64,000 nucleotides of DNA from NCBI RefSeq assembly GCF_000420085.1, contig NZ_ATUG01000001.1:1821223-1885222 (forward strand), read 5' to 3'. The DNA comes from Desulfospira joergensenii DSM 10085 (GTDB lineage Bacteria; Desulfobacterota; Desulfobacteria; Desulfobacterales; Desulfobacteraceae). Within the stretch, counting starts at the first letter, position 1. Every line of letters starts with the position of its first letter. The notes under the pieces were generated by a model, which made no database searches, was not told the origin of the DNA, and saw only the letters and a program-made list of their open reading frames with translations. Made by a program: the position numbers and the translations under genes. Below, one piece after another: positions 15,346-24,180 of the stretch.

Positions 15346-15918
15346 ATGCTTGAAAGAACAATAAAAAGCTATAAATATGAGAGATCTACCCCCATTCGCT
15401 TTAAAATCCCTCCCCAAGGTCTATTAGATAAAAAATTTTGTGAAAGAATTAATGAAGAAATACTTGAATATAGCACTGGCGGATGGGAAAAAAAGAAAGC
15501 TACTGAATCCTTAGGATCGTCACTACCAGAAACAAGCGGCATATATATTTTCACCTGGGCTCCATATTTCCAATTATCAATGGATGAGGGAGAAAAAATT
15601 GAATCAATTCGGATGGTATTATATATCGGGAAAGCTGGAGGAGACAATAATAGTAATCTTAGCAAAAGATATAACTCAGAATATTCAAAAATTGTACAAA
15701 AATATCCTGATTTTCATTGGTCAAATAGCGAATTAAAAACAAGAGAAGAAAAAATTCAGCAAGTTTTGAACCTGTGGGATCTAGAATATTGGTTTGCTGT
15801 TTTTAAAAATGACAAGCATATCCTAAGAATAGAAAAAGCTCTTATTAAATTATATAATCCACCTGCAAATAAAATATATACTACTTATAAAGTTGGAAAA
15901 CCTACTAACGCATTTTAG
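15346..15918 (+). CDS. GIY-YIG nuclease next to dnd operon
   Basis: A 190-residue protein. GIY at 65-67, YIG at 93-95 (VLYIGKAGG), Arg108 in LSKRYN, Glu163 in RIEKALI and Asn171/175 in YNPPANK reproduce the full GIY-YIG catalytic set, so an active metal-dependent nuclease is likely. The start at ATG 15346 follows TAGGAG; an upstream TTG at 15316 is less likely. It is divergent from dndBCDE and only 8 bp ahead of a DndB-like DGQHR gene, so the two are co-translated. I do not recognise a named family for the 60-residue N-terminal part. A role as restriction or effector nuclease tied to phosphorothioation is an inference from position. Confidence 0.75.
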   Translation: MLERTIKSYKYERSTPIRFKIPPQGLLDKKFCERINEEILEYSTGGWEKKKATESLGSSLPETSGIYIFTWAPYFQLSMDEGEKIESIRMVLYIGKAGGDNNSNLSKRYNSEYSKIVQKYPDFHWSNSELKTREEKIQQVLNLWDLEYWFAVFKNDKHILRIEKALIKLYNPPANKIYTTYKVGKPTNAF

Positions 15919-15926
15919 GAGGATAA

Positions 15927-17207
15927 ATGGCAAATAAAACATTAATACCTGCACTTAAGGCTAAAGTTGGGACTTGGGATTATTATGTTTGTATGATGAA
16001 ATATGCTGCCGTATCACGAGAAATTAATTTCGCTCATGAGCTTGGTGGGAATACAGATCTTAGCACTCTAATACAACGAGGAATCACAAGCAGAACAAGA
16101 GATATTGTTGAATATTTGACGGCCTCCAAGCACCGTTTTTTAGGTGCACTCATAGTTGCGGCTTGGGGTGGAAATCCGATCTATTCTCCTGTTCAAATGG
16201 AAGAAAATGAAGAATTATTGAACGGATTAGATAATCAATTTGGTGTGTTAACTTTTGATGGAACTCAACAATACTTTGCATTAGACGGTCAACATAGACT
16301 TCGGGCCATTAAAGATGCCATAAAAATCAATCCAGAATTAGGATCAGAAGAAATTGCAGTAATCTTGGTTAGCCATTATGAAACCGAAGAGGGTAGAACC
16401 AAAACTAGACGATTGTTCTCAAACATCAACAAAAATGCTAAATCAACCACAAAAGCAGAAAATATCGCTTTAGATGAAGATGATGGTTTTGCAATAATAG
16501 CAAGAAGAATAATAACAGAGCATCCATTTTTAAAAGAGAATGGCAGAGTTGTCGTTTTCAGTAAACAAGGCGACGAAGGTGATATAAAGTTAGCTGGGGA
16601 AGCAATTAGTAAAACACATAAAAAAGCCCTAACAACGCTATCATGCTTGTATAATACAATTAAGGAATTAGGATTTGATTTGGATAGCACTATGACCAAT
16701 CCAAACAAAAGGCCAACAGCGAAAGTCGTTGATGATAGCTATGATATTCTAATAGATCGTCTTAATGATTTATATAAAAATTGTGGCAATATCCAAGAAG
16801 AGATGGAGAAAATAGGTAATGCAAGAGAGCTTCGGGCTCCAAAAGATAATGAAATAATGGGCCATGCCTATATGAGACCTGTTATTCAAAGGAGCATTGC
16901 AAGAGTTCTTAAAGAAGTGGTTACTCAAGGACAGCTAACCTGGGATGAGGCAATAGCAAAGTTACAAACTCTTGATTGGAAAATCTCTTCTCCACCTTGG
17001 TGTTCAATTGTTAGGGTAGACGGCAGCAAGGTCAAAATGACCGGACAAAGAGATTTTGTTAAATTATTAGATAGTACATTGCATATTCATCTCGCACCGC
17101 CATCAAAACAAGCAATAAAAAGGGCTATCCAAGAATATAAAAATTTAAAAGCTGAAAAATATCCTGTTCTTGTGGAAGAATTGGAGAAAAATATCAAAGC
17201 AAATTGA
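15927..17207 (+). CDS. DGQHR-domain protein (DndB-like, second copy)
   Basis: A 426-residue protein with ALDGQHRLRAIKDAI (DGQHR at 120-124) preceded by FGVLTFDGTQQYF, and with the typical RLFSNINKNAKSTTKAENIALDED block after it. This is the DGQHR/DndB-like architecture, but it is longer than the dndB product of the neighbouring operon and diverged from it. A GGAGG site lies 6 bp upstream. It follows the GIY-YIG gene by 8 bp, so the two probably act together. It could be a specificity or sensor subunit for the nuclease, a regulator, or a paralogue recruited from a separate locus. The C-terminal 150 residues are unassigned. Confidence 0.75.
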   Translation: MANKTLIPALKAKVGTWDYYVCMMKYAAVSREINFAHELGGNTDLSTLIQRGITSRTRDIVEYLTASKHRFLGALIVAAWGGNPIYSPVQMEENEELLNGLDNQFGVLTFDGTQQYFALDGQHRLRAIKDAIKINPELGSEEIAVILVSHYETEEGRTKTRRLFSNINKNAKSTTKAENIALDEDDGFAIIARRIITEHPFLKENGRVVVFSKQGDEGDIKLAGEAISKTHKKALTTLSCLYNTIKELGFDLDSTMTNPNKRPTAKVVDDSYDILIDRLNDLYKNCGNIQEEMEKIGNARELRAPKDNEIMGHAYMRPVIQRSIARVLKEVVTQGQLTWDEAIAKLQTLDWKISSPPWCSIVRVDGSKVKMTGQRDFVKLLDSTLHIHLAPPSKQAIKRAIQEYKNLKAEKYPVLVEELEKNIKAN

Positions 17208-17218
17208 TCGTCAGCCCA

Positions 17219-18106
17219 TCACCGATCCAGATGCTTATACCAGACGTTCATGCTTTCAATTTTTCCCGAGATATTGGTATTGTTTTTCAGCCTTCCCGAA
17301 TAATGATACCCGGATTGGCGGAAGACCATATTGATCCCGGGGGACAATGCCCTGGCAATGGTATAAACGGTTTTGATCTTTTTCTCTTTTAAGCTGCTTT
17401 CCATTTCGGCAAGCAGATGCCGGGCAAAATTTCTGGATCGATATGCCGGGGCCGTGGCAAAATCCGTCATTTCGGCATTGGAGTTTTTGTTATCGATTTC
17501 CGCCGAGGAAACTGCTGCGATCTCACCCCCTGAATCCATGCAGAAATACTCGATCTCATCGCTCTGCATCATTTTAAGAAGATATTCAGGATCATGAATG
17601 GGGAAGGGGTAGGAGTCAAAGATCTGCCGGTATAATTGAATCATATCATCCAGATCCTCTTCTCTGCATCTTCTGACCGCAAACCTGCTATCAAGGCCGG
17701 GCAATGATTCTTTGACCCTCTTTTTCAAAGTCATGGAAAGGATCTTTTCAATTTCCATAGCATCCTTTTCTTCTTTCCGGGCGGCATCCAGATACCAGGC
17801 CATAAACAGGGCGGATTCATCTGTCCGGTAAAACCCCGGGATCCGGGCCTCCTGGATAAAACCGGACATGGAAAAGAGATCTGAAACGCTTTGGGGCACC
17901 TTTGCAAATATTTTTGAATATCCTTTTTCCCGGGCCAGGCGGATCAGACCGCCGGGGAGATCTCTGTCCGGAAGGGCGGAACACTGCATAAGATATATGC
18001 GGTTGTTGTTTCTGCCGTGCTGGATAAGGCTGCCTTTAAAATCTTCAATTTCATCCTGGGGCTGTGCCGGTTTCATTCGCTGCTCTTTCAGGCCACCTTT
18101 AATCAT
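17219..18106 (-). CDS. ablB: Beta-lysine N6-acetyltransferase (AblB)
   Basis: A 295-residue GNAT protein. The first 130 residues are the AblB-specific domain (GYSKIFAKVP, FYRTDESALFMAWYLD). The acetyltransferase domain follows (DDMIQLYRQIFDSYPFPIHDP, then ATAPAYRSRNFARHLL for acetyl-CoA). The ending YTIARALSPGINMVF...NNTNISG.IESMNVWYK is diagnostic. The enzyme acetylates beta-lysine to the osmolyte N6-acetyl-beta-lysine. The lysine 2,3-aminomutase AblA normally encoded beside it is not in this window. The gene converges on the end of the dnd island, 12 bp from the DGQHR gene stop, so it marks the right edge of the island. The start could also be Met11. Confidence 0.88.
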   Translation of the reverse strand: MIKGGLKEQRMKPAQPQDEIEDFKGSLIQHGRNNNRIYLMQCSALPDRDLPGGLIRLAREKGYSKIFAKVPQSVSDLFSMSGFIQEARIPGFYRTDESALFMAWYLDAARKEEKDAMEIEKILSMTLKKRVKESLPGLDSRFAVRRCREEDLDDMIQLYRQIFDSYPFPIHDPEYLLKMMQSDEIEYFCMDSGGEIAAVSSAEIDNKNSNAEMTDFATAPAYRSRNFARHLLAEMESSLKEKKIKTVYTIARALSPGINMVFRQSGYHYSGRLKNNTNISGKIESMNVWYKHLDR

Positions 18107-18131
18107 TGCCTTTGGGTCCGATTTCTGCGTT

Positions 18132-18190
18132 GCAGGAGAATTTTAGTCCTCGGAATATTCAATATATTCCTCCGGTAAAAATTTTCCTGC
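18132..18190. repeat. Imperfect palindrome, REP-like hairpin
   Basis: GCAGGAGAATTTTAGTCCTC and the reverse complement of GGTAAAAATTTTCCTGC form a long imperfect stem with an AT-rich apex (GGAATATTCAATATATTCC). It fills the middle of the 288-bp gap between ablB and the SagB-like gene. It has no T-run, so it is not a standard terminator. It could fold as a stable hairpin in RNA from either side. No other copy was seen in the window. Confidence 0.55.
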
Positions 18191-18394
18191 GCCTTGAACT
18201 CAAACCAAAATCCTGATTATTAGAGATACCCTTTATTGTTATTATGCTTTGATGCAGATTCTTAAATCCGCCATGATAAAATGGCTTTCACCCATGGTTT
18301 AATCATCTAAACGGTTTAAAGGCAAGGATGGTGATCCCCTTCTGATATTCCGGATGCTCCGTCAGCGACCTCCGGCAGAGCCGGGGGCCTATCC

Positions 18395-19258
18395 ATGGCA
18401 GTTAAAAGTAGGAAATCAAAAGATAATATTGTAGACTGTCGGCAGAGCAAAAATCCCGACATTCCAAAACAGGCCTTTCAGGGGGATATGATGAATAATG
18501 AACAGCTTAAAACCTATCGGTCCTTTCTCAAGGACAGTATCCGGAAAAAAATTGCCTTCAAATATACCGATCAGAACCAGGGAGTTCCGGTCCCTCCGAT
18601 TCAAAAACCCTGTCCGGAGGACTCTGTTTTACTTGATCTTCCCAGCCCTGATGAATGGAAGAATATTCCGCCGGCAGATATCACACAGGCCATCGGCAAT
18701 AGAAAAAGCCGCCGGGTTTATCTGAGGCAAAGCCTTTCCCTGGAAGAACTGGCATATCTGTTGTGGTGCACCCAGGGCCTGCGGGGGAAAGAATTCAACG
18801 GTCATGCATACCGGAATGTTCCCTCTGCCGGCTGCCGCCATGCCCTTGAAACCTATATTGCCGTTTTTCATGTGAAGGGTCTTGCCCCCGGAGTTTACAG
18901 ATATCTGCCCCTTTCCCATGGGCTGATTTTTGAATTCAAGGATGAGATGCTGCCGGAGAAAATGATCACTGCCTCCCTTGGCCAGTCTTATCCGGGGAAA
19001 TCCGCCGTCACTTTTATCTGGAGCGCCGTCCCTTACCGGATGGAATGGCGGTATGGACTGGCCGCCCATAAGGTCATTGCCCTGGATGCGGGTCATGTCT
19101 GCCAGAATCTTTATCTTGCCTGCGAGGCCATTGATGCCGGAACCTGTGCCATTGCCGCCTATGATCAGGAAGAATTGGATGAACTCCTGGGGCTTGATGG
19201 AGAAGAGGAGTTTGCTGTATACCTTGCCCCAGTGGGAAAGGTAAAAAAACAACCCTGA
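18395..19258 (+). CDS. SagB/ThcOx-type nitroreductase-family oxidoreductase
   Basis: A 287-residue protein. It contains IGNRKSRRVYLRQSLSLEELAYLLWCTQGLRG, then VPSAGCRHALETYIAVFHV...GVYRYLP and LDAGHVCQNLYLACEAIDAG. These are the conserved blocks of SagB-type FMN-dependent dehydrogenases, including the FMN-binding RKSRR region. Stand-alone SagB-like proteins occur widely without the azoline cyclodehydratase partner, and none is seen here, so the substrate is unknown. The start is uncertain: ATG 18395 or ATG 18491, the latter with GGGGG upstream and closer to usual family length. The stop at 19258 is firm. Confidence 0.8.
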   Translation: MAVKSRKSKDNIVDCRQSKNPDIPKQAFQGDMMNNEQLKTYRSFLKDSIRKKIAFKYTDQNQGVPVPPIQKPCPEDSVLLDLPSPDEWKNIPPADITQAIGNRKSRRVYLRQSLSLEELAYLLWCTQGLRGKEFNGHAYRNVPSAGCRHALETYIAVFHVKGLAPGVYRYLPLSHGLIFEFKDEMLPEKMITASLGQSYPGKSAVTFIWSAVPYRMEWRYGLAAHKVIALDAGHVCQNLYLACEAIDAGTCAIAAYDQEELDELLGLDGEEEFAVYLAPVGKVKKQP

Positions 19259-19440
19259 TCCACCAGCAAGGCACCACCTGGTTCGTTGCCTTCGGTCGCT
19301 CCTCCCTGCGGAGTATGAGTTATACACCTCACTCGTCACTCCCTTGGCGCCTTCCATCTGATACCCTGCTGAAGGCCAGGGAAGGCGTTTTACAAATTCA
19401 AACCATTACAAACAACCTCTCAGGAAACAAAGGGATTGCA

Positions 19441-19809
19441 TTGAAAAACTCAGACACCAACAGCAGACTTGTCTATTCCACAGAATCGGGCCGGATTTGT
19501 CCGTCCTGCGGAAAGCCGTCCGATAAATGTATCTGCAAGAAGAAGAAAACAGATATGATTCCCAAAGGAGACGGGAAGATCCGCGTGGAAAGATCCACAA
19601 AGGGAAGAAAAGGAAAAGGGGTGACTCTCATCACCGGCCTTCCCCTGGAAGCCTCCTCCTTAAAGGCTCTTGCCAAAGAACTGAAGCAGAAATGCGGCAC
19701 CGGCGGTACGGTGAAAAAGGGGGTGATCGAAATCCAGGGAGATCACAGGGACCTGCTGACGGAGCATCTGAAATCCCTTGGATATCAAGCGATCAGAGCC
19801 GGAGGATGA
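19441..19809 (+). CDS. SUI1-family translation factor (YciH/eIF1-like)
   Basis: A 122-residue protein starting at TTG 19441 (LKNSDTNSRLVYSTESGRI), where family homology begins, with AAAGGG just upstream. It has a CxxC...CxC element (CPSCGKPSDKCICKKKK) and the SUI1 domain: VERSTKGRKGKGVTLITGLP, KCGTGGTVKKGVIEIQGDH, LGYQAIRAGG. YciH proteins resemble eukaryotic eIF1 and influence start-codon selection. The frame is open further upstream, but that part does not look coding. A broken YaiI-like gene follows immediately. Confidence 0.85.
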   Translation: MKNSDTNSRLVYSTESGRICPSCGKPSDKCICKKKKTDMIPKGDGKIRVERSTKGRKGKGVTLITGLPLEASSLKALAKELKQKCGTGGTVKKGVIEIQGDHRDLLTEHLKSLGYQAIRAGG

Positions 19810-19810
19810 A

Positions 19811-19960
19811 ATGAAGATATGGGTGGACGCAGATGCATGGCCTGGGGGGATTAAAAATATTTTGTTTAAAGCGGACCGGCGGACAAAGCGGGAGCTTGAC
19901 CCTGTCGGCCAACCAGCCCATGAAGATCCCGCGGAGAACTTTACTCTTCAGACAATATCA
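19811..19960 (+). pseudogene. YaiI/YqxD (UPF0178) N-terminal relic
   Basis: The frame begins MKIWVDADAWPGGIKNILFKA, followed by RRTKRELDPVGQP. This corresponds to the start of YaiI/YqxD-family proteins, whose consensus is close to KIWVDADACP..IK.ILF. The Cys of that motif is replaced by Trp and the similarity ends after about 45 residues, while the family is about 150 long. The frame continues to 20056 without recognisable homology. A degraded gene is the best reading. Confidence 0.6.
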
Positions 19961-20067
19961 GGGGACGCCTGTGCAATGACTGTTATTACGGCCGCAGCTA
20001 TTCTCCCAAAGGGGAAACAAGAGGGGGCCGGAGAGTTTGCACGGCATTTATACTAAAGCCCTTTTTT

Positions 20068-21198
20068 TCAGCTCCCCTGTTTTTCCCTTACACTTTGAAT
20101 TGCGGCCTCAAGCTGATCCCGCCGGGGGGATGGGGTTTGGCAGGTCTTTAAAACGTAATAGGCGGTCTGCAGAACTTGGGAGATGCGGGATCTTTTGGGC
20201 AGGGTATGAATATCCAGATATTTATCCAGGGTCTGGGTCCGCCGCCATCCATTGGGGTCGGGATAAACGCTCCAGATTTTGGAATCCTCTGCCAGGTCCG
20301 CCTTTGTAAGGCCGGTGGATTCCACCCAATAATGAATGGTCCGGTTCATCAGATCAACAATACGTTCAGGCAGCGATGCCGGATTTTTTTTGTGGACAAC
20401 CTGGTTCCGGGCAGGATCTGAATCAAGACATACATCTTTGATTAAAGCTGCGGCATCGTTGATATCCGCAGCCTGGAGTCTGCTGAAAATTTTTATGCGA
20501 TACTGGTCCGCCGTTTTCTCACTGATGCCCAGCGCGGCGGCAATCTGCCCGGTGTCCTCTCCCTTTGATATCCGCTTTAACACATCGATTTCCTGCCCGG
20601 ACAATATTTTTTTGAGAAGGTTTTCTTTGACCTGCTCCACCGTCAATATGGCTTCCCCGGAGACGGCGTCGATACATGAGATATTGCCAAGGGTTTCCAT
20701 ATTCTGGTCCGGGGCGAGTTCAAAGAGCATCATGCTGAGCCAGACGTCGCCCGTATCCGTCAATTCAAGCGTAATGTTCTGGTAGTGGACGCGGATCATT
20801 TTATCATAGTCGTTTTGCATCCGGTATTCCGCGATCACCTTGTAATTTTTGCGCTGATCAACCGGGAGGCCGGACACGTAATCCCAGACAAAGGCGGATC
20901 CGTTGATCATGATCATGGCATCAACAGGGATCAGCCGGTTTAAGGGATAGGCCAGTTTTTCCCGGTAAACCTTTTCAGGATCGAATCCAAAATAACTGAA
21001 AAATTTGTCGGAAAGATAGAGAAAGTCATTTTTGATATAGTCCCAGACGATGGTGATCAAATTTCCCGTTGATTCCATTTGTTCCCAAAAGGGCCGCAGG
21101 CCGTCCGCTTTTGAGTAATCAGGCGCTGATGCAAAAGAGGGGTTCCCGCGTCTGTCCAGCACCATTTCCCTGATTGCTTTTTCTACCGCTTTAGACAT
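20068..21198 (-). CDS. LuxR-type transcriptional regulator with central HTH
   Basis: A 376-residue protein in three parts. The N-terminal 190 residues look PAS-like (GNLITIVWDYIKNDFLYLSDKFFSYFGFDPEKV). Residues 210-260 hold a LuxR/GerE helix-turn-helix: LSGQEIDVLKRISKGEDTGQIAAALGISEKTADQYRIKIFSRL. The C-terminal 80 residues (NRTIHYWVESTGLTKADLAEDSKIWSVYPDPNGW) form a further helical domain. LuxR HTHs normally sit at the C-terminus, so this central placement is unusual. The ligand is unknown. GAGAGG precedes the ATG. The 329-bp gap upstream contains the 14-bp palindrome TTTTCTGCAGAAAA at 21318-21331. Confidence 0.72.
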   Translation of the reverse strand: MSKAVEKAIREMVLDRRGNPSFASAPDYSKADGLRPFWEQMESTGNLITIVWDYIKNDFLYLSDKFFSYFGFDPEKVYREKLAYPLNRLIPVDAMIMINGSAFVWDYVSGLPVDQRKNYKVIAEYRMQNDYDKMIRVHYQNITLELTDTGDVWLSMMLFELAPDQNMETLGNISCIDAVSGEAILTVEQVKENLLKKILSGQEIDVLKRISKGEDTGQIAAALGISEKTADQYRIKIFSRLQAADINDAAALIKDVCLDSDPARNQVVHKKNPASLPERIVDLMNRTIHYWVESTGLTKADLAEDSKIWSVYPDPNGWRRTQTLDKYLDIHTLPKRSRISQVLQTAYYVLKTCQTPSPRRDQLEAAIQSVREKQGS

Positions 21199-21527
21199 GC
21201 ATTCCTCTCTAAAAAAGCCCTCTTTGTGGAGAATATTTCATAAAAATGGGTCTTAATCGGGTGTATTTAACCCTAGGGCAGCCCCCGATGTCAAGCCAAT
21301 GCCGCGGGGGGATTCATTTTTCTGCAGAAAATAGTTCTATCATTACAATATCTTTGGTCTACTTTCACGGTTTTTAACAGTGAATTTTTCTTGAAAGCCC
21401 CCTCTTCTATGAAATACGCTTGCATGGCTTTGAGGAACCCTCTTCCCTCGCAGCCAACGGGCAGACTTGAAAAGCGGTGCAGGGCAGGGGGAGTACAGGT
21501 GCAGGCATGTTTAAAAAAAGAGGTTCT
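21199..21527. other. Intergenic gap upstream of the autotransporter
   Basis: No gene is supported here. The perfect palindrome TTTTCTGCAGAAAA (21318-21331) may be an operator for the adjacent LuxR-type regulator or for the autotransporter; this is a guess from symmetry and position only. Confidence 0.35.
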
Positions 21528-24155
21528 ATGAAACAATTCCTGATACGTATCCGGGGCATCGTCGGAGCATTCATTGCCTCACTGGCCGCCATGGCCGTAC
21601 TGGTCGCCGTGGTGATTGCCGTTCTTGCGGTCGGGCCCGACATGGCCAGGGCCGCAACCTACACCGTCACCAACCTCAACGACTCCGGCCCGGGCTCCCT
21701 GCGCGAGGCCATCACCAACGCCTCGGACGGAGACACCATCGAGTTCGACTCGGGCCTGTCCGGCACCATCACCCTGGCCTCGGACCTTCCGGACCTGAAC
21801 TCCGTGACCCTTTCCGGCGGCGAGGATGTCACCCTGGTCCGTACCGGCGCCTCCGACATTTCCACCCTTCTCTGGGGCTGGAACAAAACCCTTTCCGGCG
21901 AGCTGGCCGGCACGGTCTCGGCCAGCTCGGGCGGCAAAATTGTCCATGGGCTTTACAGCTACAGTCCCCTGACCGTGGGCACCCTTTCCGGCTCGGTTAC
22001 GGCCAGCGCGGGCACCAGAGACGCCTATGGACTCCGCAGCCATAATGGCGACCTGACCGTGAACACCCTGTCCGGATCGGTCTCGGCCAGCGCGGGCAAC
22101 CAATACGCCTACGGGCTTTTTGGCTACAAGACCCTGACCGTGAACACCCTGTCCGGCAAGGTCTCGGCCACAGCGGACAGCGGGAATGGAGCCTTCGGGC
22201 TCTACGCCGCCGGTGTCAGCGGCGACCTGACCGTGGACACCCTTTCCGGCTCGGTTACGGCCAGCGCGGGCTCGTACGGCGCGTTCGGCGTGTATTCCGC
22301 CGGTACCCTGCAGAACAGCTCGGGCGGGGCTGCGGAAATCAGCGGCGAGGTCACGGCCAAGGCGAACGGGCTGGCCGTGGCCGTAAGCGCCAACAATGGC
22401 ATGAAGCTGAACGTCACCGGCACCCTGAAGGCCACGGACACTTCGGGTGGAGGAAAGGCCTATGCCATCGCCGCAGGAGTCGAAGATGGCAGCGGCGGCT
22501 GGACCGTGGGCGGCGCGTACGACGACACCGTGACCCTGGGCAGCGGTGCCTCCGTTACCGGAAACATCGAACTGGGCGGCGGCACTAACCTGCTGACCCT
22601 GGAAGACCTGGGGACATTCATCGGCGACATAAGCAACATCACCACACTGACCAAGACCGGTTCGGGAACCTGGTCCACCACCGGGTCCATCTCTACCGAC
22701 ACCCTGACCGTGAGCGACGGCACCCTGCAGGTCAAGATCAGCCAGACCGCCACGCCCACGATCAAGGCCACTGGCACGGTGACCAACAACAGCACCGTGC
22801 TCTTTTCCCTGAACACTCCCATCGCGACGGGTACCACCTTCACGGCCCTGACCGGCGCTGGCGGCCTTGGAGGCACGGGAACCTATACCACCACCCCCTT
22901 CCTCACCGCCGCGGTCAACGCCAACAGCGTGGACCTGACCAAAAACAGCTTCACGGACGTGTTCCGCGGCACCGACCAGACCTGGGAGCAGGTGGCCGAA
23001 GCCCTGGACGACAATTATGGCACGGCTACCGGCGATCTGGCCGACCTGATCTCCGCCATAGAGCAGTCCGACAGCCAGGCCGAGGCTGAATCGGCCATGG
23101 CCCAGCTCACCTCACCGCTCCTGGGCCAGGGCATGGACCTGACCCTCGGTGCGGCGCATCTCCAGTCCCTGTTCACCCAGTCGCGCATGGCCGGGAGGCG
23201 GACCTACCTGGCCTACCTGGGCCGCAGGGCCACCGCCCCCGACCCGGACGATCCCGGGTCCTGGCCGTTAACCGCGGCCATCGGCGATCTTTCCGGCCTG
23301 CTCGGCCGCTCCCCCGAAGACAATCCACAAAGCCTGTATCTGCGGACCGCCGGCCGCACCGGCAGCATGGACAGCCACGGCGGCCAGAGCGGCTACGACC
23401 ACCAAACCTTCATCCTCTCCGGCGGCTACGACCATGTGCTCGGCAACAGCGTACTGGCCGGAATCAGCGCGGGGTACGGAACCACCCAGGCGGACTACGA
23501 CGACCAGGGCGGGAGCCGCTCCGCCATGGACAGCTACGCCCTGGGGGTCTACGGCTCCTGGTTCCGGAACGACTGGTACGTGGACACCGTCCTCGCGGCC
23601 ATATACAACCGCCATGACCTGCACCGCGAACTGCCCGCCCTGGACGCCACGGCCACGGCCGATCCGGACGGACACACCCTCTCGGCCAAGACCGAGGGCG
23701 GGTATCGCTTCGAGACCGGAACCTGGGGCCTGACCCCGCGCGCCTCCCTGGAGTACACCCGCCTCCACCAGGACGGCTACACCGAAACCGGTGCGGGCGC
23801 GGCCAACCTGGTCATGGGAGATACGGACGCGAACTTCCTGGAGAGCGGCCTGGGCCTGACCGTGGACCGCACCTGGGAAACGGGCTGGGGCATGATCATC
23901 CCCGAGCTTTCGGCCATGTGGCTGCACCAGTGGCTGACCCAGGACCGGGCCATCACCTACGCCATGACCGGCCTGCCCGGCACGGTCTTCTCGGACACCC
24001 TGGCCGAGGCTTCCGAGGACACCCTGCGCCTGGGCGCAGGCGTCCGTTTCCTGCTGGACGAAAAGAATCTGATCCTGACCGCCCGCTACCAGGGCGACCT
24101 GGAGGAGCACGCCAGAAGCCACAGCCTCCTGGCCGAGGTCCAGTTCGTTTTCTGA
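21528..24155 (+). CDS. Type V autotransporter, surface protein
   Basis: About 875 residues. A signal sequence with an extended hydrophobic core (residues 8-37) ends in ARAA. The passenger begins TYTVTNLNDSGPGSLREAI, a motif of right-handed beta-helix surface proteins, and has repeated blocks of the type LTVNTLSGSVSASAG at 140-260. An autotransporter beta-barrel of about 300 residues follows (SGGYDHVLGNSVLAGISAGYG onward) and ends LLAEVQFVF with the terminal Phe needed for outer-membrane insertion. The ATG at 21528 follows AAGAGG; ATG 21507 is an alternative. The gene is clearly more GC-rich than its neighbours and uses mostly C/G third positions, which suggests transfer. Confidence 0.85.
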   Translation: MKQFLIRIRGIVGAFIASLAAMAVLVAVVIAVLAVGPDMARAATYTVTNLNDSGPGSLREAITNASDGDTIEFDSGLSGTITLASDLPDLNSVTLSGGEDVTLVRTGASDISTLLWGWNKTLSGELAGTVSASSGGKIVHGLYSYSPLTVGTLSGSVTASAGTRDAYGLRSHNGDLTVNTLSGSVSASAGNQYAYGLFGYKTLTVNTLSGKVSATADSGNGAFGLYAAGVSGDLTVDTLSGSVTASAGSYGAFGVYSAGTLQNSSGGAAEISGEVTAKANGLAVAVSANNGMKLNVTGTLKATDTSGGGKAYAIAAGVEDGSGGWTVGGAYDDTVTLGSGASVTGNIELGGGTNLLTLEDLGTFIGDISNITTLTKTGSGTWSTTGSISTDTLTVSDGTLQVKISQTATPTIKATGTVTNNSTVLFSLNTPIATGTTFTALTGAGGLGGTGTYTTTPFLTAAVNANSVDLTKNSFTDVFRGTDQTWEQVAEALDDNYGTATGDLADLISAIEQSDSQAEAESAMAQLTSPLLGQGMDLTLGAAHLQSLFTQSRMAGRRTYLAYLGRRATAPDPDDPGSWPLTAAIGDLSGLLGRSPEDNPQSLYLRTAGRTGSMDSHGGQSGYDHQTFILSGGYDHVLGNSVLAGISAGYGTTQADYDDQGGSRSAMDSYALGVYGSWFRNDWYVDTVLAAIYNRHDLHRELPALDATATADPDGHTLSAKTEGGYRFETGTWGLTPRASLEYTRLHQDGYTETGAGAANLVMGDTDANFLESGLGLTVDRTWETGWGMIIPELSAMWLHQWLTQDRAITYAMTGLPGTVFSDTLAEASEDTLRLGAGVRFLLDEKNLILTARYQGDLEEHARSHSLLAEVQFVF

Positions 24156-24180
24156 CCTGAGCCCTCGAGGCACAGCACCA

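Noticed and set aside
18132..18190. Integron attC site
   Set aside because: The palindrome lacks the RYYYAAC/GTTRRRY core pair at its ends, and no cassette series or integron integrase is seen.
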